Assembly: GCA_905221605.1 (NCBI GenBank)
Contig: CAJNDS010002124.1
Coordinates: 844,921-908,920 of the forward strand
DNA length: 64,000 nucleotides
Origin: Symbiodinium natans
Taxonomy: Eukaryota; Sar; Dinophyceae; Suessiales; Symbiodiniaceae
Direction of reading: 5' to 3'
The translations under genes and the position numbers were made by a program. Below are positions 1 through 11,497 of the stretch, one piece after another. Under the pieces are notes generated by a model. It worked only from the letters and a program-made list of their open reading frames with translations, did no database searches and had not been told where the DNA came from. Every line of letters begins with the position of its first letter. Within the stretch, counting starts at the first letter, position 1.

Positions 1-640
1 TATTCAGGAGCTGCTCTACTTCAGCGGCCATTCCTTCAATCAGGGGTTTTGGGAGTTCTGGAAAGGTTGGGGTTGTCCTCCAGTACCGAAACCTCGAGCC
101 TCGAGCGGCCATGCTTCTGGAAATACTGGAGGACGATCTGATGGACCCGCCCACTGGTACATGAAGCAGGGTTTATATTACTGTTATTGGTGAGTGTATA
201 CAAGGCTCCTTTGTAATATTGGTGAGTGTCTATCCTTGGTGTCCTTTTGGGGGACAAGAAATATATACCCTACTTCACATGAGACCGGGAGAGAGGACAG
301 ACGCGCACGCAACAAGCACGAAGGAAGAGGGGAGCAGCACATGTGCAACAGGGCGGCCAGAGCATGGGGCGGACAAGGGTGCGCAAGCACCGGGGCACCT
401 TGATCACGTGCTTCGAGCGCAGAGCTGTACTTACCTAGAGGGTCCACTTGCATTACTATTATGGCATCAGGTACCCAAAAACCATACTAAATAGGGTTTT
501 GGGGTACCTAATTCCATAATGGTACTACAAATGGAGCCTCTGGGTTAGATATCCTCGCCGTGAGTCGTGTTGGAGGGAAGATTTTTGCATCAACTGTCAC
601 TGGAAATCACGTGTGAGCATGATGAATCTCGCCTGATGCC
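1..640. other. left edge, no supported gene
   Basis: Short ORFs exist on both strands, but none has a recognisable motif or a convincing composition. The ORF on the minus strand at 184-453 and the two on the plus strand overlap each other, which is the pattern of chance ORFs. Nothing else is seen here. Confidence 0.5.
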
Positions 641-703
641 TAAAACTTATTTATCCCCTAAGCTCTAAACCCTAAAAAGCCTGAACCCTACTTGCCAAGC
701 CCT

Positions 704-727
704 CCCCCCCCCCCCCCCCCCCCCCCC
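704..727. repeat. poly-C run, one of several long G/C homopolymers
   Basis: This is a run of 24 C. Similar long runs occur at 1081-1097 (G), 5007-5025 (C), 6402-6423 (G), 8856-8870 (G), 10553-10571 (C), 21017-21036 (G) and 38264-38280 (G). Such runs are error-prone in sequencing, so their exact lengths are uncertain. Confidence 0.9.
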
Positions 728-1393
728 AAACCCCAAAACCCCAAAATCCCAAACCCTAAACCCTAAACCCTAAACCCTAAACCCCAAACCGTCCCCCTTG
801 CGGGCCCTTAAGGAAGTTGGCGATCCCGTGCAGCAGACAATGAGCATGACGATCTCGCCAAATGCAACTCTGCGGCGCTTTAGGGTTCAGTGGGTTTAGG
901 GTTGAGGGTCTAGGGTTTAGGGTTTAGGGCTTAAGGCCCTAAACCCTCAACCCCAAACCCTAAACCCTAGCTTCAGGGTGGAGGGTCGTGGGTTTTTTCG
1001 GGATTGAGGCGGTTGAGGGTTTGAGGGCTACAGAGTTCAAGGCTTGTGGGGTTTAGGGTTTAGGTGTGCATGGGGTTTGTCGGGGGGGGGGGGGGGGTAG
1101 GATTTAATGGGTTCAGGGATTTACCAGCTAGGCCCTTGGGATATCTTACATATCCCTTACTTGGGTTTAAGAGGGTCATCTTTAGGAATATCTTTCAGAG
1201 GGTTTCAAGGGCCATCCGGGTTTAGGGTTTAGGGTTTAGGGTTTAGGGTTTAGGGTTTAGGGTTTAGGGTTTAGGGTCTAGGGTTTAGGGTTTTAAGGGG
1301 ACTGGGGGGTTCAGGGTCGCATCGTTCTTAATGAGGGCCAGGGAGGTGGTCAGAGCCACTCAAACCCGGTTCGTTTGGGACCTTGTGGTTCGG

Positions 1394-1544
1394 ATTTAGG
1401 GTTTAGGGTTTAAGGTTAGGGTTTAGGGTTTAGGGTTTAGGGTTTAGGGTTTAGGGTTTAGGGTTTAGGGTTTAGGGTTTAGGGTTTAGGGTTTAGGGTT
1501 TAGGGTTTAGGGTTTAGGGTTTAGGGTTTAGGGTTTAGGGTTTA
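1394..1544 (+). repeat. TTTAGGG tract, about 20 units
   Basis: This is a nearly perfect heptamer array in the G-rich + orientation. Confidence 0.97.
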
Positions 1545-2532
1545 AGGCCAATTGGGGTTCAGGGTTTAGGGTTTAGGTTTTAAGGTTAGGGTTTAGGGTC
1601 TAGGGACTTTGGGGTTTAGGGTTTAAGGTTAATTTGGGTTTAGGGATTTGGGGTTTAGGGTTTAAGGTTTTGAGTTGGTCCATGCTGTTGGCATGGGCGC
1701 AATGACGGTTCCTTACAAATGTCGCTTGTATTTGGGGTTTAGGGTTTATAGGGTGTAGGGTGTCCATGTGAGGGTTTAGGGTTTCCGGATACAAGGAGGA
1801 ACCCCCAAAAGAGACCCTTCATCTTGTTCCACGTCAGCCAGAAGACTCTTGACGCCGGAGGAGATCTGGCAGGGACACAGACTGCCGGGAGAGCTCCTGT
1901 TTGCCTGGACAGCTGACGGCCACTAACACAGCTGGTTTCGGCCAGAGGACTGTGGCTCCAGGGCAGGCGATGCACAGGTCTCATTCCGTGGGACGCGGTC
2001 CTTCCTTTTGTCGATGATTCTTGGAAAGGCATTCGGTGCTGTGGGTAAGAATCACTAAGTTCTTTCCCCTGCAATCTCTGTAGATTCAACGAAGCAACTA
2101 CAGTACCCAAAACTACCCATTCCTAAACAATGTGCCCCCGTGGGTTCCGGGGGGCTTCAGGGTTGGACTACAATTTGGCAGTGACGTCCGAAGTAGCCCT
2201 TCATACCGCCAAGCCCGCAAAGCCCTCAAACTAGATGCACCCGATTCAATGACTCCATAAGACCTCACCCTACATAGTCAGGATAGACGCTAAAACGGCC
2301 CTTGATTTCGGTCCCCCCCCCCCCCCGGCGCACCACCACCTCCCCTAAACCCTCAACCCCCCGAAACCCTGATGCTAAGCCCTAAGCCCTAGACCGCCAA
2401 AGTCTCTGAATCCCTAAACCCTCAAGAAGCCTAAACCCCGGACAGGTTTAGGGTTTAGGCTTCAGGGTTACATCCCCAACGCTGTCAAAACACCTAAACC
2501 CAAAACTTGGAACCCAAGCATTAGTTCAGGGC

Positions 2533-2620
2533 TGGGATGCTCCCCCTCATACGAACAGTCCTTCATAGGGACTACAGCAGTGGGTACCATAATCCCTATA
2601 AAGGACGGCGAAGCATCCCA
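2533..2620. mobile_element. MITE-like element, family B copy 1
   Basis: The ends are inverted: TGGGATGCTCCCCCT at the left and GCATCCCA at the right. Inside, AACAGTCCTT and AAGGAC are also inverted. It is 88 bp long and shares both ends with the copies at 30,772 and 31,657. There is no coding capacity, so it would have to be moved in trans. Confidence 0.7.
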
Positions 2621-2899
2621 AGTTTAGGGTTGGGCGCTTAGGATTTTCAGTCCTAAACCCTAAACCCGAAACCCTAAACCCTAAACCCTAAACCTTTAAA
2701 CCCTTAACCCTTAAACCCTAAACCCTTAACCCTTAACCCTAAAGCCCTAAAACCCTCAACCCGAAACCCTAAACCCGAAACCCTCAACTCTAAACCCTAA
2801 ACCCTAAACCCTAAGCCCCCACCTGCTGCCCCCTTTTGGCCCACCTCGGCAGGGCAGCTTCGAGCATGATGGCGGAGGGGTCGGGTCCTGAGTGCCGAA

Positions 2900-2990
2900 G
2901 TTTATTACTATCATTATTCTTATTATTAGTATTAATTATTATTATTACGATTATTATTATTATTATGGTAATCATAATAATTAACACTTT
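2900..2990. repeat. ATT-rich trinucleotide stretch
   Basis: Degenerate TTA/ATT/ATC triplets form a low-complexity AT-rich stretch. The hydrophobic ORF read through it at 2836-3189 is probably an artefact. Confidence 0.8.
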
Positions 2991-4497
2991 TTTGGTTCTT
3001 TTTCCTTCTGATTCTTGTGATTACGATGAATTGTCTCATTCTTCTCTTATATTCATTAGTATCATTGTTTTTTTTACTTTCGGGGACTGGGGGGTGGGGG
3101 GTGGGGGGTGGGGCGTTAAGTTAGGGTCGGAAGCCTCTGCGGTTTGGGTTGTCTTGCTTGTTTTTTGGAAGGGCGGGTTGGGGGTGTGAGGGTTTAGGGC
3201 TTCCCATGTCTTTGAGTTTTGGGTTCAGGAGGTTGAAGGTTGAAGTATGTGGCTAAGCCCCATCCAGCCCCCAAACCCTAGACCCTGAACACTGAACCCC
3301 TACCCTAAAGGGTCCATGTACCTAAACAGCGAGTACTTGGGCCTTAAAGCGCCTGCTATGTAAGTACTTTGGGGCCCAAGTATCCCCTAAACCCTTTACG
3401 CTAAGCCCTAAACTCTAAACCCTAAACCCCATTGGGCCTCAGGAGACAAGACGCGCCGGGAGGCGGCGAATGCCGCTGAGCTGCATGGTGATGTTCAAGG
3501 GTTGAGGGTTTTGGGTCGGTCGACCCTATTACAATTTTAGTGTTTAGGGTTTAGGGTTTTAGGGATTTCGGGTTGAGGGTTTAAAGGTCTGAGTCTAGTT
3601 GCTTTGCAAAATGCGTGGTTGGGTGATCCCAGAAGCCCTGCCGGCGATGGAACTGAACGCCCCGGAACGGCAGGCGTTCGACGCGTGCTGGGTGGCTGCA
3701 CCACACAAAAACAATCAATGCCTACTGTCGGGGGTGAAGACAACGGGGCGAGCTATGACCGCCACCGTGCATCTTGGCTATACGACTCCATCAAAGAAGG
3801 TGTTCCTCTGCCCTACATTGTCTCAAACCTTAAAGACCCTAAACCCTAGACCCTAAAACCTTAGAACCTGCTTAACCCTGAACCCTACTCCCTAAACCCG
3901 AAACTCTACCAGCTTCCCCAACCGTCCGAAGCCACAAGCGCTGCACTGTGGGCCTCTGACTTACTCTTGGTGAGGAGGCAAGGAGCAGTTTTCATCATTG
4001 TAAGAATCGTCGTTGTAGCCATGGCACGTCGTTTTTCTAGTAAGCATTGCAACAACGGAAGAAAGACATGTGGTAGCAGCAACAGAACAGAAGTAGTAGT
4101 AGCAGTCGGTGTTGTTGTAATTCTAACAATGCCTCAGTCCTTCAGTCCTGACGGAACTAACAGGACTTTGATTGCCTCTCCTTGCGGAGTTCATGGTTTA
4201 GGGTTTAGGGGTTGAGGGTTCCCTAAACCCTAAACCCTAGACCCTAGACCCTACACCCTAAACCCTAAACCCTAAACCCTAAGCCCTAAACCCTAAACCC
4301 TAAACCGGCCGAACGAACCCTGGTCTGCAGCGGGCCTTTGTTTCCCGAGGACGTCGGTTTTTTTTTTCCGGCTCATGGTCTGAACCGACGGAGCCTTGCT
4401 AGTTAGGCCTTTGGAGTATGGTAGATTTCCGCTTGTTGGGCTGACTAATGAAGAGCATCGCTTTGGAAGGAAGACTGCTCAGAGGGTTTCAAAGGCA

Positions 4498-4656
4498 AAC
4501 CCTAAGCCCTAAGCCCTAAGCCCCAAGCCCTAAGCCCTAAGCCCCAAGCCCTAAACCCTAAACCCTAAACCCTAAACCCTAAACCCTAAACCCTAAACCC
4601 TAAACCCTAAACCCTAAACCCTAAACCCTAAACCCTAAACCCTAAACCCTAAACCC
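4498..4656 (-). repeat. CCCTAAA tract with CCCTAAG variant start
   Basis: The tract opens with several CCCTAAG and CCCCAAG variant units and then becomes about 15 perfect CCCTAAA units from 4549. Confidence 0.95.
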
Positions 4657-4997
4657 CAACCTCTGCCATCCAAGGAATGAGAGACTCCAGGAGAAGGAAA
4701 GACAGGCCGGGTGCTTCAGGGATGAATGGTTACTGCTTCAGGCCTTTCGTCTTTGGAGTTGTTTTAGTGCGAAACAAATCGAACCATAACAAATCGAACC
4801 ATAAATAATGCATTATATAAATCATATATCGTACTCACACGTATTCTCCAACAGTCTACAGACTTGGCACCCTTTTGCAATATTTTTTTGGTTCTTGGTT
4901 CCCTTGTCAAGCAGCCAACCCTCCAAAAAGGGTACTCTTATGATGACATGGTTACTGGGTCACCCGGCAGATGCTTGCCTGAAATCAATGGCACTGG

Positions 4998-5088
4998 TTG
5001 GGATGTCCCCCCCCCCCCCCCCCCCTTATAACCAACAGTCCTGAAAAGTGATTATAATTGGGGGGGGGGGGTACTGTAATCCCCACAG
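4998..5088. mobile_element. MITE-like element, family B, diverged copy
   Basis: The left end TTGGGATGTCCCCC and the internal CAACAGTCCT match the family B consensus. The C-run of the terminus has expanded to 19 C and a facing G-run at 5060-5070 pairs with it. The right terminus is poorly preserved, so the end is approximate. Confidence 0.5.
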
Positions 5089-5546
5089 CACATTGCGCCT
5101 TTTTTTTGGTTGAGAGCTCTGTGAGATCGCTGTTGGAACGCACGTTGAGCCCTAAACCCTAAGTCCTAAACCCTATTTCTCCCCTCCACTGTCGTGGAAT
5201 TGGGGCTCTAGGGCGTCGGCTACTCAAACGCTCAGGATGTGTTAGATAGGTCATCCCCCTCCCCCTCAGGGGAAGCTCTAAACCCTCAAGACCCTGAATT
5301 GAAAGCCGCGACTGTTGTTTATAGGGCTTCGGGTTCAGGGTGTAGGGTTTAGGGTTCAGGAAAGTTTGTGGGGCTTGCGGAATCTAGAGGGGTTAAGAGG
5401 GGGGCTTTCTGGGTTTAGGGAGGCTTATGGTGTGAAGGGTGTAGAGCTTGATGTTACTTAAAACGTAACCCTATCAACCCGAACGCTAGCACCCTCAGCC
5501 CCGAAAGCCGAAGCCCTGAACATCCTTGCAGGTTTAGGGCTACGCA

Positions 5547-5659
5547 AGGGTTTAGGGTTTAGGGCTAGGGTTTAGGGTTTAGGGTTTAGGGTTTAGGGTT
5601 TAGGGTTTAGGGTTTAGGGTTTAGGGTTTAGGGTTTAGGGTTTAGGGTTTAGGGTTTAG
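5547..5659 (+). repeat. TTTAGGG tract, about 15 units
   Basis: A near-perfect + strand array with one shortened unit near the start. Confidence 0.97.
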
Positions 5660-5714
5660 AAAACCCCAAACCTAAATCCTCATTGACCAAGCAGTCTGAG
5701 CGCAAGTGCTTCTG

Positions 5715-5863
5715 TACTTAGAGATTCATGGTACTGTACTCATGAACCAATTATTTCTGTACTTATAACTGCATATATAACAATATCAGGGCACGTAAGG
5801 GGCTTCTAAGTGGGTGATAAGTACAGTTCTAATTGGTTAGTAAGTACCATGAGGCTCCAAGTA
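5715..5863. mobile_element. MITE-like element, family A copy 1
   Basis: The left end TACTTAGAGATTCATGGTAC and the right end GTACCATGAGGCTCCAAGTA are inverted repeats, and the 149-bp interior is rich in TACTTATAA-type subterminal motifs that are also inverted. A solo right end of the same family is found at 5961-5981. There is no ORF. Confidence 0.75.
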
Positions 5864-6919
5864 GGGGGTTTAGGGGGATTTAGGGCGGTCCAGGGGGGTT
5901 TAGGGGGTTTTGGGGGGTTTTGGGGGGTTTAGGGGGGTTCAAGAGGGTTTAGGAGTTTAGAGTACCATGAACCTCCAAGTACTAAGCCCTAAACCCTAAA
6001 CCCTAAACCCTAAACCCTAAACCCTAAACCCTAAACCCTAAACCCTAAACCCTATGTTAGTTCTAACGATGTCCCGTGCCGAAGGGAGCCGTGGGCATGG
6101 CCGATGGCGACAGCCTCTTGGATTCAGGACACAAGACCACTTGGGAAACCCCTAGCCAGTTTAGGGTTTAGGGTTTAGGGTTTAGGGTTTAGGGTTTAGG
6201 GCTTAGGGCTTAGGGCTTAGGGTTTAGGGTTTAGGGTTTAGGGTGCCCTAGAAGCCCTAGAAGCCCCAGAAGCCTATAAGCCCTTTATGTGCCTATAAGC
6301 CCTAGAAGCCCTGCAAGCCATCAACTCTATAAAACCAAAACCCTAAACCCCATCATCATACACCCTAAACGAAAGCCTGCGCTCGCATTTGTAGCGGCGG
6401 CGGGGGGGGGGGGGGGGGGGGGGCTTGGGCTTGGGAGGTCTCGACAGTCCCAGGTTTCAAGCCCTAAGGAATCCTGTGTGCAGACGCCGGTGCCAATAAC
6501 TCGCAATCTGAACTCCGTTAGCTTTAGGTTTGGCTTTAGGTAGAGTTAAGCATTCGGGTTTAGTTTAGCTTTACAGGGTACTGCCCCCAGCACGGCATTG
6601 ATTCAGGAAGGCTGAATCGCCGCTAAACACCACGACCACGCCCAAAAATAACACTAAACCCTAAACGCTAAACCCTAAACCCTAAACACTAAACCCTAAA
6701 CCCTAAACCCTAAACACTAAACCCTAAACCCTAAACCCTAAACCCTCCATTCCCTGAAGCCCTCGTCTTAGAGCACCCTGAACTTCCTCAAGCTTGAAAC
6801 CCTACTGTAAGTCCTGAGTCGCGTTAAGCCCCAGAGCTCTAACTCCTAAGCGCAAATTCCCCTTAAGCCCTACATTTTCCCTAAACTCTACTTGCCCTAG
6901 AACCTAAACCTTAAACCCT

Positions 6920-7126
6920 ATGCACCTCATAAACCCTATAAACCCTATAAACCCTATAAACCCTATAAACCCTATAAACCCCATAAACCCTATAAACCCT
7001 ATAAACCCTATAAACCCTATAAACCCTATAAACCCTATAAACCCTCTAAACCCTATAAACCCTATAAACCCTATAAGCCCTATAAACCCCATGAACCCTA
7101 TAAACCCTCTAAACCCTAAACCCTAA
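6920..7126 (-). repeat. nonamer array CCCTATAAA
   Basis: More than twenty units of CCCTATAAA form a 9-bp variant of the telomere heptamer. Because 9 is a multiple of 3 it reads as an open INP or GFI repeat on the two strands. These ORFs are by-products of the repeat. Confidence 0.95.
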
Positions 7127-7255
7127 ACCCTAAACCCCCCCTTAAACAACCTGAATCCCATATTGCCAAGCTTAGGCGTCGCGGTGCTTCCTCCCGAGGG
7201 CGAGGAGAAGCCACGCGTTTCTTTGTGTCGCAGCAACCTGTGCCTTCTCTTGAGA

Positions 7256-7334
7256 GGGTTTAGGGTTTAGGGTTTAGGGTTTAGGGTTTAGGGTTTAGGG
7301 TTTAGGGTTTAGGGCTAGGGTTTAGGGTTTAGGG
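7256..7334 (+). repeat. TTTAGGG tract
   Basis: About eleven units with one TTAGGG-like short unit near the right end. Confidence 0.95.
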
Positions 7335-7619
7335 TTTTGCTTGGTAGATCGGACTTCGTTCTCGTAAGTAGTCACTGAGTGGGATATTAAGGATAGCCCC
7401 AGCTAGCGTCCTTTTTTCAGTGCATTCCCGACACTACTTTCTACCTCCTTGCCAAGTTCCTCGCCCGCGATCCCCTTTAGGAGGATTTGAGAGTTTGGCA
7501 TTTGCCGATTCAGGCTGTACAGTTTCCAGCCAGAAGCGACAAGGCCAACCCGAAAACCTGCGAGTTTTTTCTTATGCCATCTTTATTGCAAAGCTACCAC
7601 TCCTCCATGGGACAGGGTG

Positions 7620-7885
7620 GTTATATGTATATACAGCATCTTCATATACATATATATATATATATACATATTTGTGTGTGTATTCACATTTATGTCTACA
7701 ATATGCGCATACAATTCTATTAATTCTACATGCACATATACACGTGTGTATGTATGTTATATACATATACATTAATATATATATATATATACGCACGCAC
7801 ACTGAATTTCATACAAATCGTACAACTCTGTATATGTATACATCATACATGTATACGGATGCATGCATATACCTACGTACACATG
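7620..7885. repeat. TA/TG/CA microsatellite-rich stretch
   Basis: Long alternating purine-pyrimidine runs (TATATA, TGTGTG, ACGCACGCAC) fill this stretch. The ORFs read on both strands (Tyr/Ile/His-rich) come from the simple sequence. Confidence 0.9.
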
Positions 7886-7920
7886 CATGAACATAGGCAG
7901 GTGCCCCTATCAACAAACTC

Positions 7921-7990
7921 ACCCTAAACCCTAAACCCTAAACCCTAAACCCTAAACCCTAAACCCTAAACCCTAAACCCTAAACCCTAA
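7921..7990 (-). repeat. CCCTAAA tract
   Basis: Ten perfect units. Confidence 0.97.
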
Positions 7991-8697
7991 ATAGGATTTG
8001 TCTGCAGCCACGAGGTGCTTCCTCTGTGCAAACGATTCGGCACAAAACCCGTGAGCGCTCGCAGCCTTCTAAGGACCAGCGGTTCACGGTTTAGGTTTTT
8101 AGGGTTTAGGGTTTAGGGTTTAGGGTCTAGGGTCTAGGATTTAGGGTTTAGGGTTTAGGGTTTAAGATTAAGGGCCAGAAAAGGCTTGCTACAGGAGACT
8201 GAAGAATTCCCAAGAAAACAGCATCCCCTTATGACCGCGGTGTAGATATAATGTAAACTACACCAGGTACAAGGTTTTAGGTATTTAAGGTTTGGGGGTG
8301 CAACCGGAACGAGAAGTACCTCACCTATAGTTCCCTTTATACATTTTAGAACCCATAGATTAGGTCCCTCGACAATTCGAACTACAACTGAGGCTCTAGG
8401 TCGTTCCGTTGAAACTCTAAGACATTTGGTGTGTTTCAAGCAGCAGCTCAACAAACAGCCCCTAAATCCGCAAGCCTGCGTCCGCTATCAACCAGGGCCT
8501 AGACCTTAGACCCTAAAGCTAGGTACCACCACTCAGAGAGTTTGACAAGGAATGCTTGGAACAGTCATGATCATAGTAAGTGGTGTTAGCTGGGGTATTC
8601 TACTCTATACCTTACCAAGTCTTACCGTCCCCCAAGCACCCTGAACCCGAAACCCTGGGTCTGGCAAGGGTCGACGACAGAGTCTCGTTGTCCCATA

Positions 8698-8812
8698 GGG
8701 TTTAGGGTTTAGGGCTTGGGGTTTAGGGTTTGCTGTTTAGGGTTTAGGGTTTGAGGTTTAGGGTTTAGGGTTTAGGGTTTAGGGTTTAGGGTTTAGGGTT
8801 TAGGGTCCAGGG
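8698..8812 (+). repeat. TTTAGGG tract
   Basis: A partly degenerate start (TTTGGGG, TTGCTG) is followed by about eight perfect units. Confidence 0.95.
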
Positions 8813-8973
8813 TGGTGCACCCTCATCTTGTTTCGGATGCTTATTATATGGCTTGGGGGGGGGGGGGGGGCGTTCAACAGCACTTACAGTCCGCCTTCTG
8901 GAAGGTCCGCGCGGCCCTTACCAAGGAGACTTTACAAGGATCGATAAAATGCGATCTAAAATGTTCTTTCCTA

Positions 8974-9157
8974 TTGGCTCTTAGGAGGGAGTGAGAGAGT
9001 GCGGTACCTTATAGAATCCCCTGCAAGGTTCAGATAGGGGGATATAACGGAGGTGAGGCCCTAAACCCTAAACCCTAAACCCTAAACCCTAAACCCTAAA
9101 CCCTAAACCCTAAACCGAGGTACCTCACTCCCTCATTCCCTGCTAAGAGCCAGTAAG
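8974..9157. repeat. inverted repeat flanking a CCCTAAA tract (family C)
   Basis: The arm at 8974-9010 (TGGCTCTTAGGAGGGAGTG, then GCGGTACCTT) is inverted at 9118-9157 (AGGTACCTCACTCCCTCATT, then CTAAGAGCCAG). A perfect CCCTAAA tract (9057-9116) lies in the loop. A related but unpaired piece with GAGGGAATGAGGGA and TACCTTATA is at 34,305-34,390. It could be a MITE with a telomere-like interior. Confidence 0.6.
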
Positions 9158-9555
9158 ACGTTCTTGCAGAAGGGTCAAGCAAGGGCTGTCTGGAGCAGGT
9201 GAGGATGCCCCCAGCACGTTGTCTTCCTCCTCTCCAGCCTTGTAAACCCGAAGCCCCACACCCTAAATCCCTAGTCCTAGGTTTAGGGTTTAGGGTTTAG
9301 GGTTTAGGATTTAGGGTTTAGGGTTTAGGGTTTAGGGTTTAGCTTGATTTTGAGCTTTCCGCCCTGCCCGACGACGCCCTTAGATCACTTGCAGGGGCTC
9401 GCACGGAGGCAAGCCATCCCATGACACTACACCCTAAACCCTAAACCCTAAACCTTAAACCTTAAACCCTAAACCCTAAAAAGCCATCCCATGAAACTAC
9501 ACCCTCCACTTGGCGAATTCATGGCACCCCTCGACCCCCAAACCCCACACCCTAC

Positions 9556-9667
9556 TACTTGGAGGTTCATGGGTACTTATAACCACAGTTCTAAGTCACT
9601 TATAACCGACTTGGGGGACTTAAGTACAGTTATAAGTAGGGTTATAAGTACCATGAACCTCCAAGTA
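9556..9667. mobile_element. MITE-like element, family A copy 2
   Basis: This is the cleanest family member. The left end TACTTGGAGGTTCATGGGTA and the right end TACCATGAACCTCCAAGTA are inverted, and the 112-bp interior has paired TATAAC/GTTATA motifs. The terminal TA on each side could be a TA target duplication. Confidence 0.8.
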
Positions 9668-11359
9668 AGCCCCGCCCTCACAGCACGCGGGTGTGGGGCA
9701 CCCTAAACCCTGCAAACTGTTCAGCGCTTGATGGGTTTAGGGTCCCAAGAAACCCTATAACCCTAAACCCTGTATAACCCTTAGCCTAAACCCGAAACCA
9801 GGGCGATAAGGTCAAAGGGTTTAGAGCTCAGGGCTCGCATATGTGAACCCCTCGTTAACATCCTCCGCCTACAGCTTGAAACCCTAATCCTTGAGCTTTT
9901 AAACTCAAAAACCCCCAAAAACCCAAACCCGAAACCATACCCTAAACCCTACAACCCTAAACCCTAAACCCTGTAGACTCTGGACCCTAAACCCTATAAA
10001 CCCCCGAAACCCTATCGACCCTAAACCCTATAGACCCTATACCCCTGAACTATAGACTGCCAGAAAGTGGAAGTTGCCCCCTGCACGTAGCTTCTTGCGA
10101 GCCTTTCTCGTGCGCCAGAGAGGCCGTGTCGGTGCGGACGGGTTTAGGGTTTAGGGTTTAGGGTTTAGGGCTTAGGGTTTAGGGTTTAGGGTTGAGGGTT
10201 TAGGGTTTAGGGTTTAGGGCGTCTGTTCGTCGGTTCTTCTACTTTCGGAGTTGTTGATTCGGCGCCGGGATGCTTCATTATAGGACCTCAACCCTGGAAA
10301 CCCGAACCCTAGGAGCTTTCATGGGGTCGAAGGGTCCCCTAAACCCTAAACCCTAAACCCTAACCCCTAACCCCTAACCCCTAAACCCTAAACCCCTAAA
10401 CCCCTAAACCCCTATGTCGCTTTGCCCGGCCCCACGGCCTTCTTGGCGTTGCCATAGACCGCCGAAGTTCAGCAATCTTCGGCGAAACGGTTCACGGTTC
10501 CATCCGACCTGTCTGTCCAAAGGACAGCTTGACTCAACTGCTTTCGCTGCTGCCCCCCCCCCCCCCCCCCCACAGTTGGGGTCAAATGTCTAGGCAGGCC
10601 ATTGAAGCATTGGGTTTAGGGTTTAGGGTTTCGGGTTTAGGGTTTAGGGTAAGCGGGTCATAAGCAGGAATATTTTTTCAGCCGATGGAATGAGAATGGG
10701 TATCTTGGGTGACTAGGTCCAGATAAAGGGTGTCTAAGGGCACGTTCTTGGTAAGTGCCGTGGTTTCTGCCTGCTGCGGATTCTGTATTCAACCTAAATA
10801 ACACCCTAAACCCTAAACGCCGGGATTTGGGGGCCAAGGTTTGGGTTTGCTTTTTGCGCAGGTCTTAAACCCTAAACCCTAAACCCAGGTTCATGTATGG
10901 GGGGGCTTAGAGAAGAGATGCAAGCGACATGCCGATTGGGGTCAACAGTGATGGCAGCAGTGAATGAGATGTTCGGCTCCCGGCTGAGCAAAAGAGGCCG
11001 AGAGACCCTGAACCCTAAACCCTAAACCCTAAACCCTAAACCCTATTGAGGGTTATGGTTTTAGGCTTTAGGGTTAGGGTTCAGGGAGCCTAAACCCTAA
11101 ACCCTAAGGGTTTGTAGGAAGTTTGAGGGCTTGGGGGCTTTAAAGGGTTTAGGATTTATAGGTGCAAACCCTAAACCCTGAACCCTAAACCCTAAACCCT
11201 AAGGCCTAAAGCCTAAACCCTAACCCGAAACCCGAAACCCTAAGCCCTTGAGAAGGCCTCAACTGGCTGCGCCAAGGCGTCGGCACCAAGTTCATGCCAG
11301 CAGCTGCCGGTCGACAGGATGGGCATCGCGACGACCTTGGCTGGAGGGTTGAGGGGTAG

Positions 11360-11497
11360 CCCTAAACCCTAAACCCTAAACCCTAAACCCTAAACCCTAA
11401 ACCCTAAACCCTAAACCCTAAACCCTAAACCCTAAACCCTAAACCCTAAACCCTAAACCCTAAACCCTAAACCCTAAACCCTAAACCCTAAACCCTA
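11360..11497 (-). repeat. CCCTAAA tract, about 20 units
   Basis: A perfect heptamer array. Confidence 0.98.

Noticed and set aside
6904-7126. ORFs of Gly-Phe-Ile and Ile-Asn-Pro repeats on opposite strands
   Set aside because: They are translations of the CCCTATAAA nonamer array; a 9-bp unit is open in most frames by construction.
7420-7890. 156-residue ORF on +
   Set aside because: The second half is TA/TG microsatellite and the frame has no protein-like part of reasonable length.
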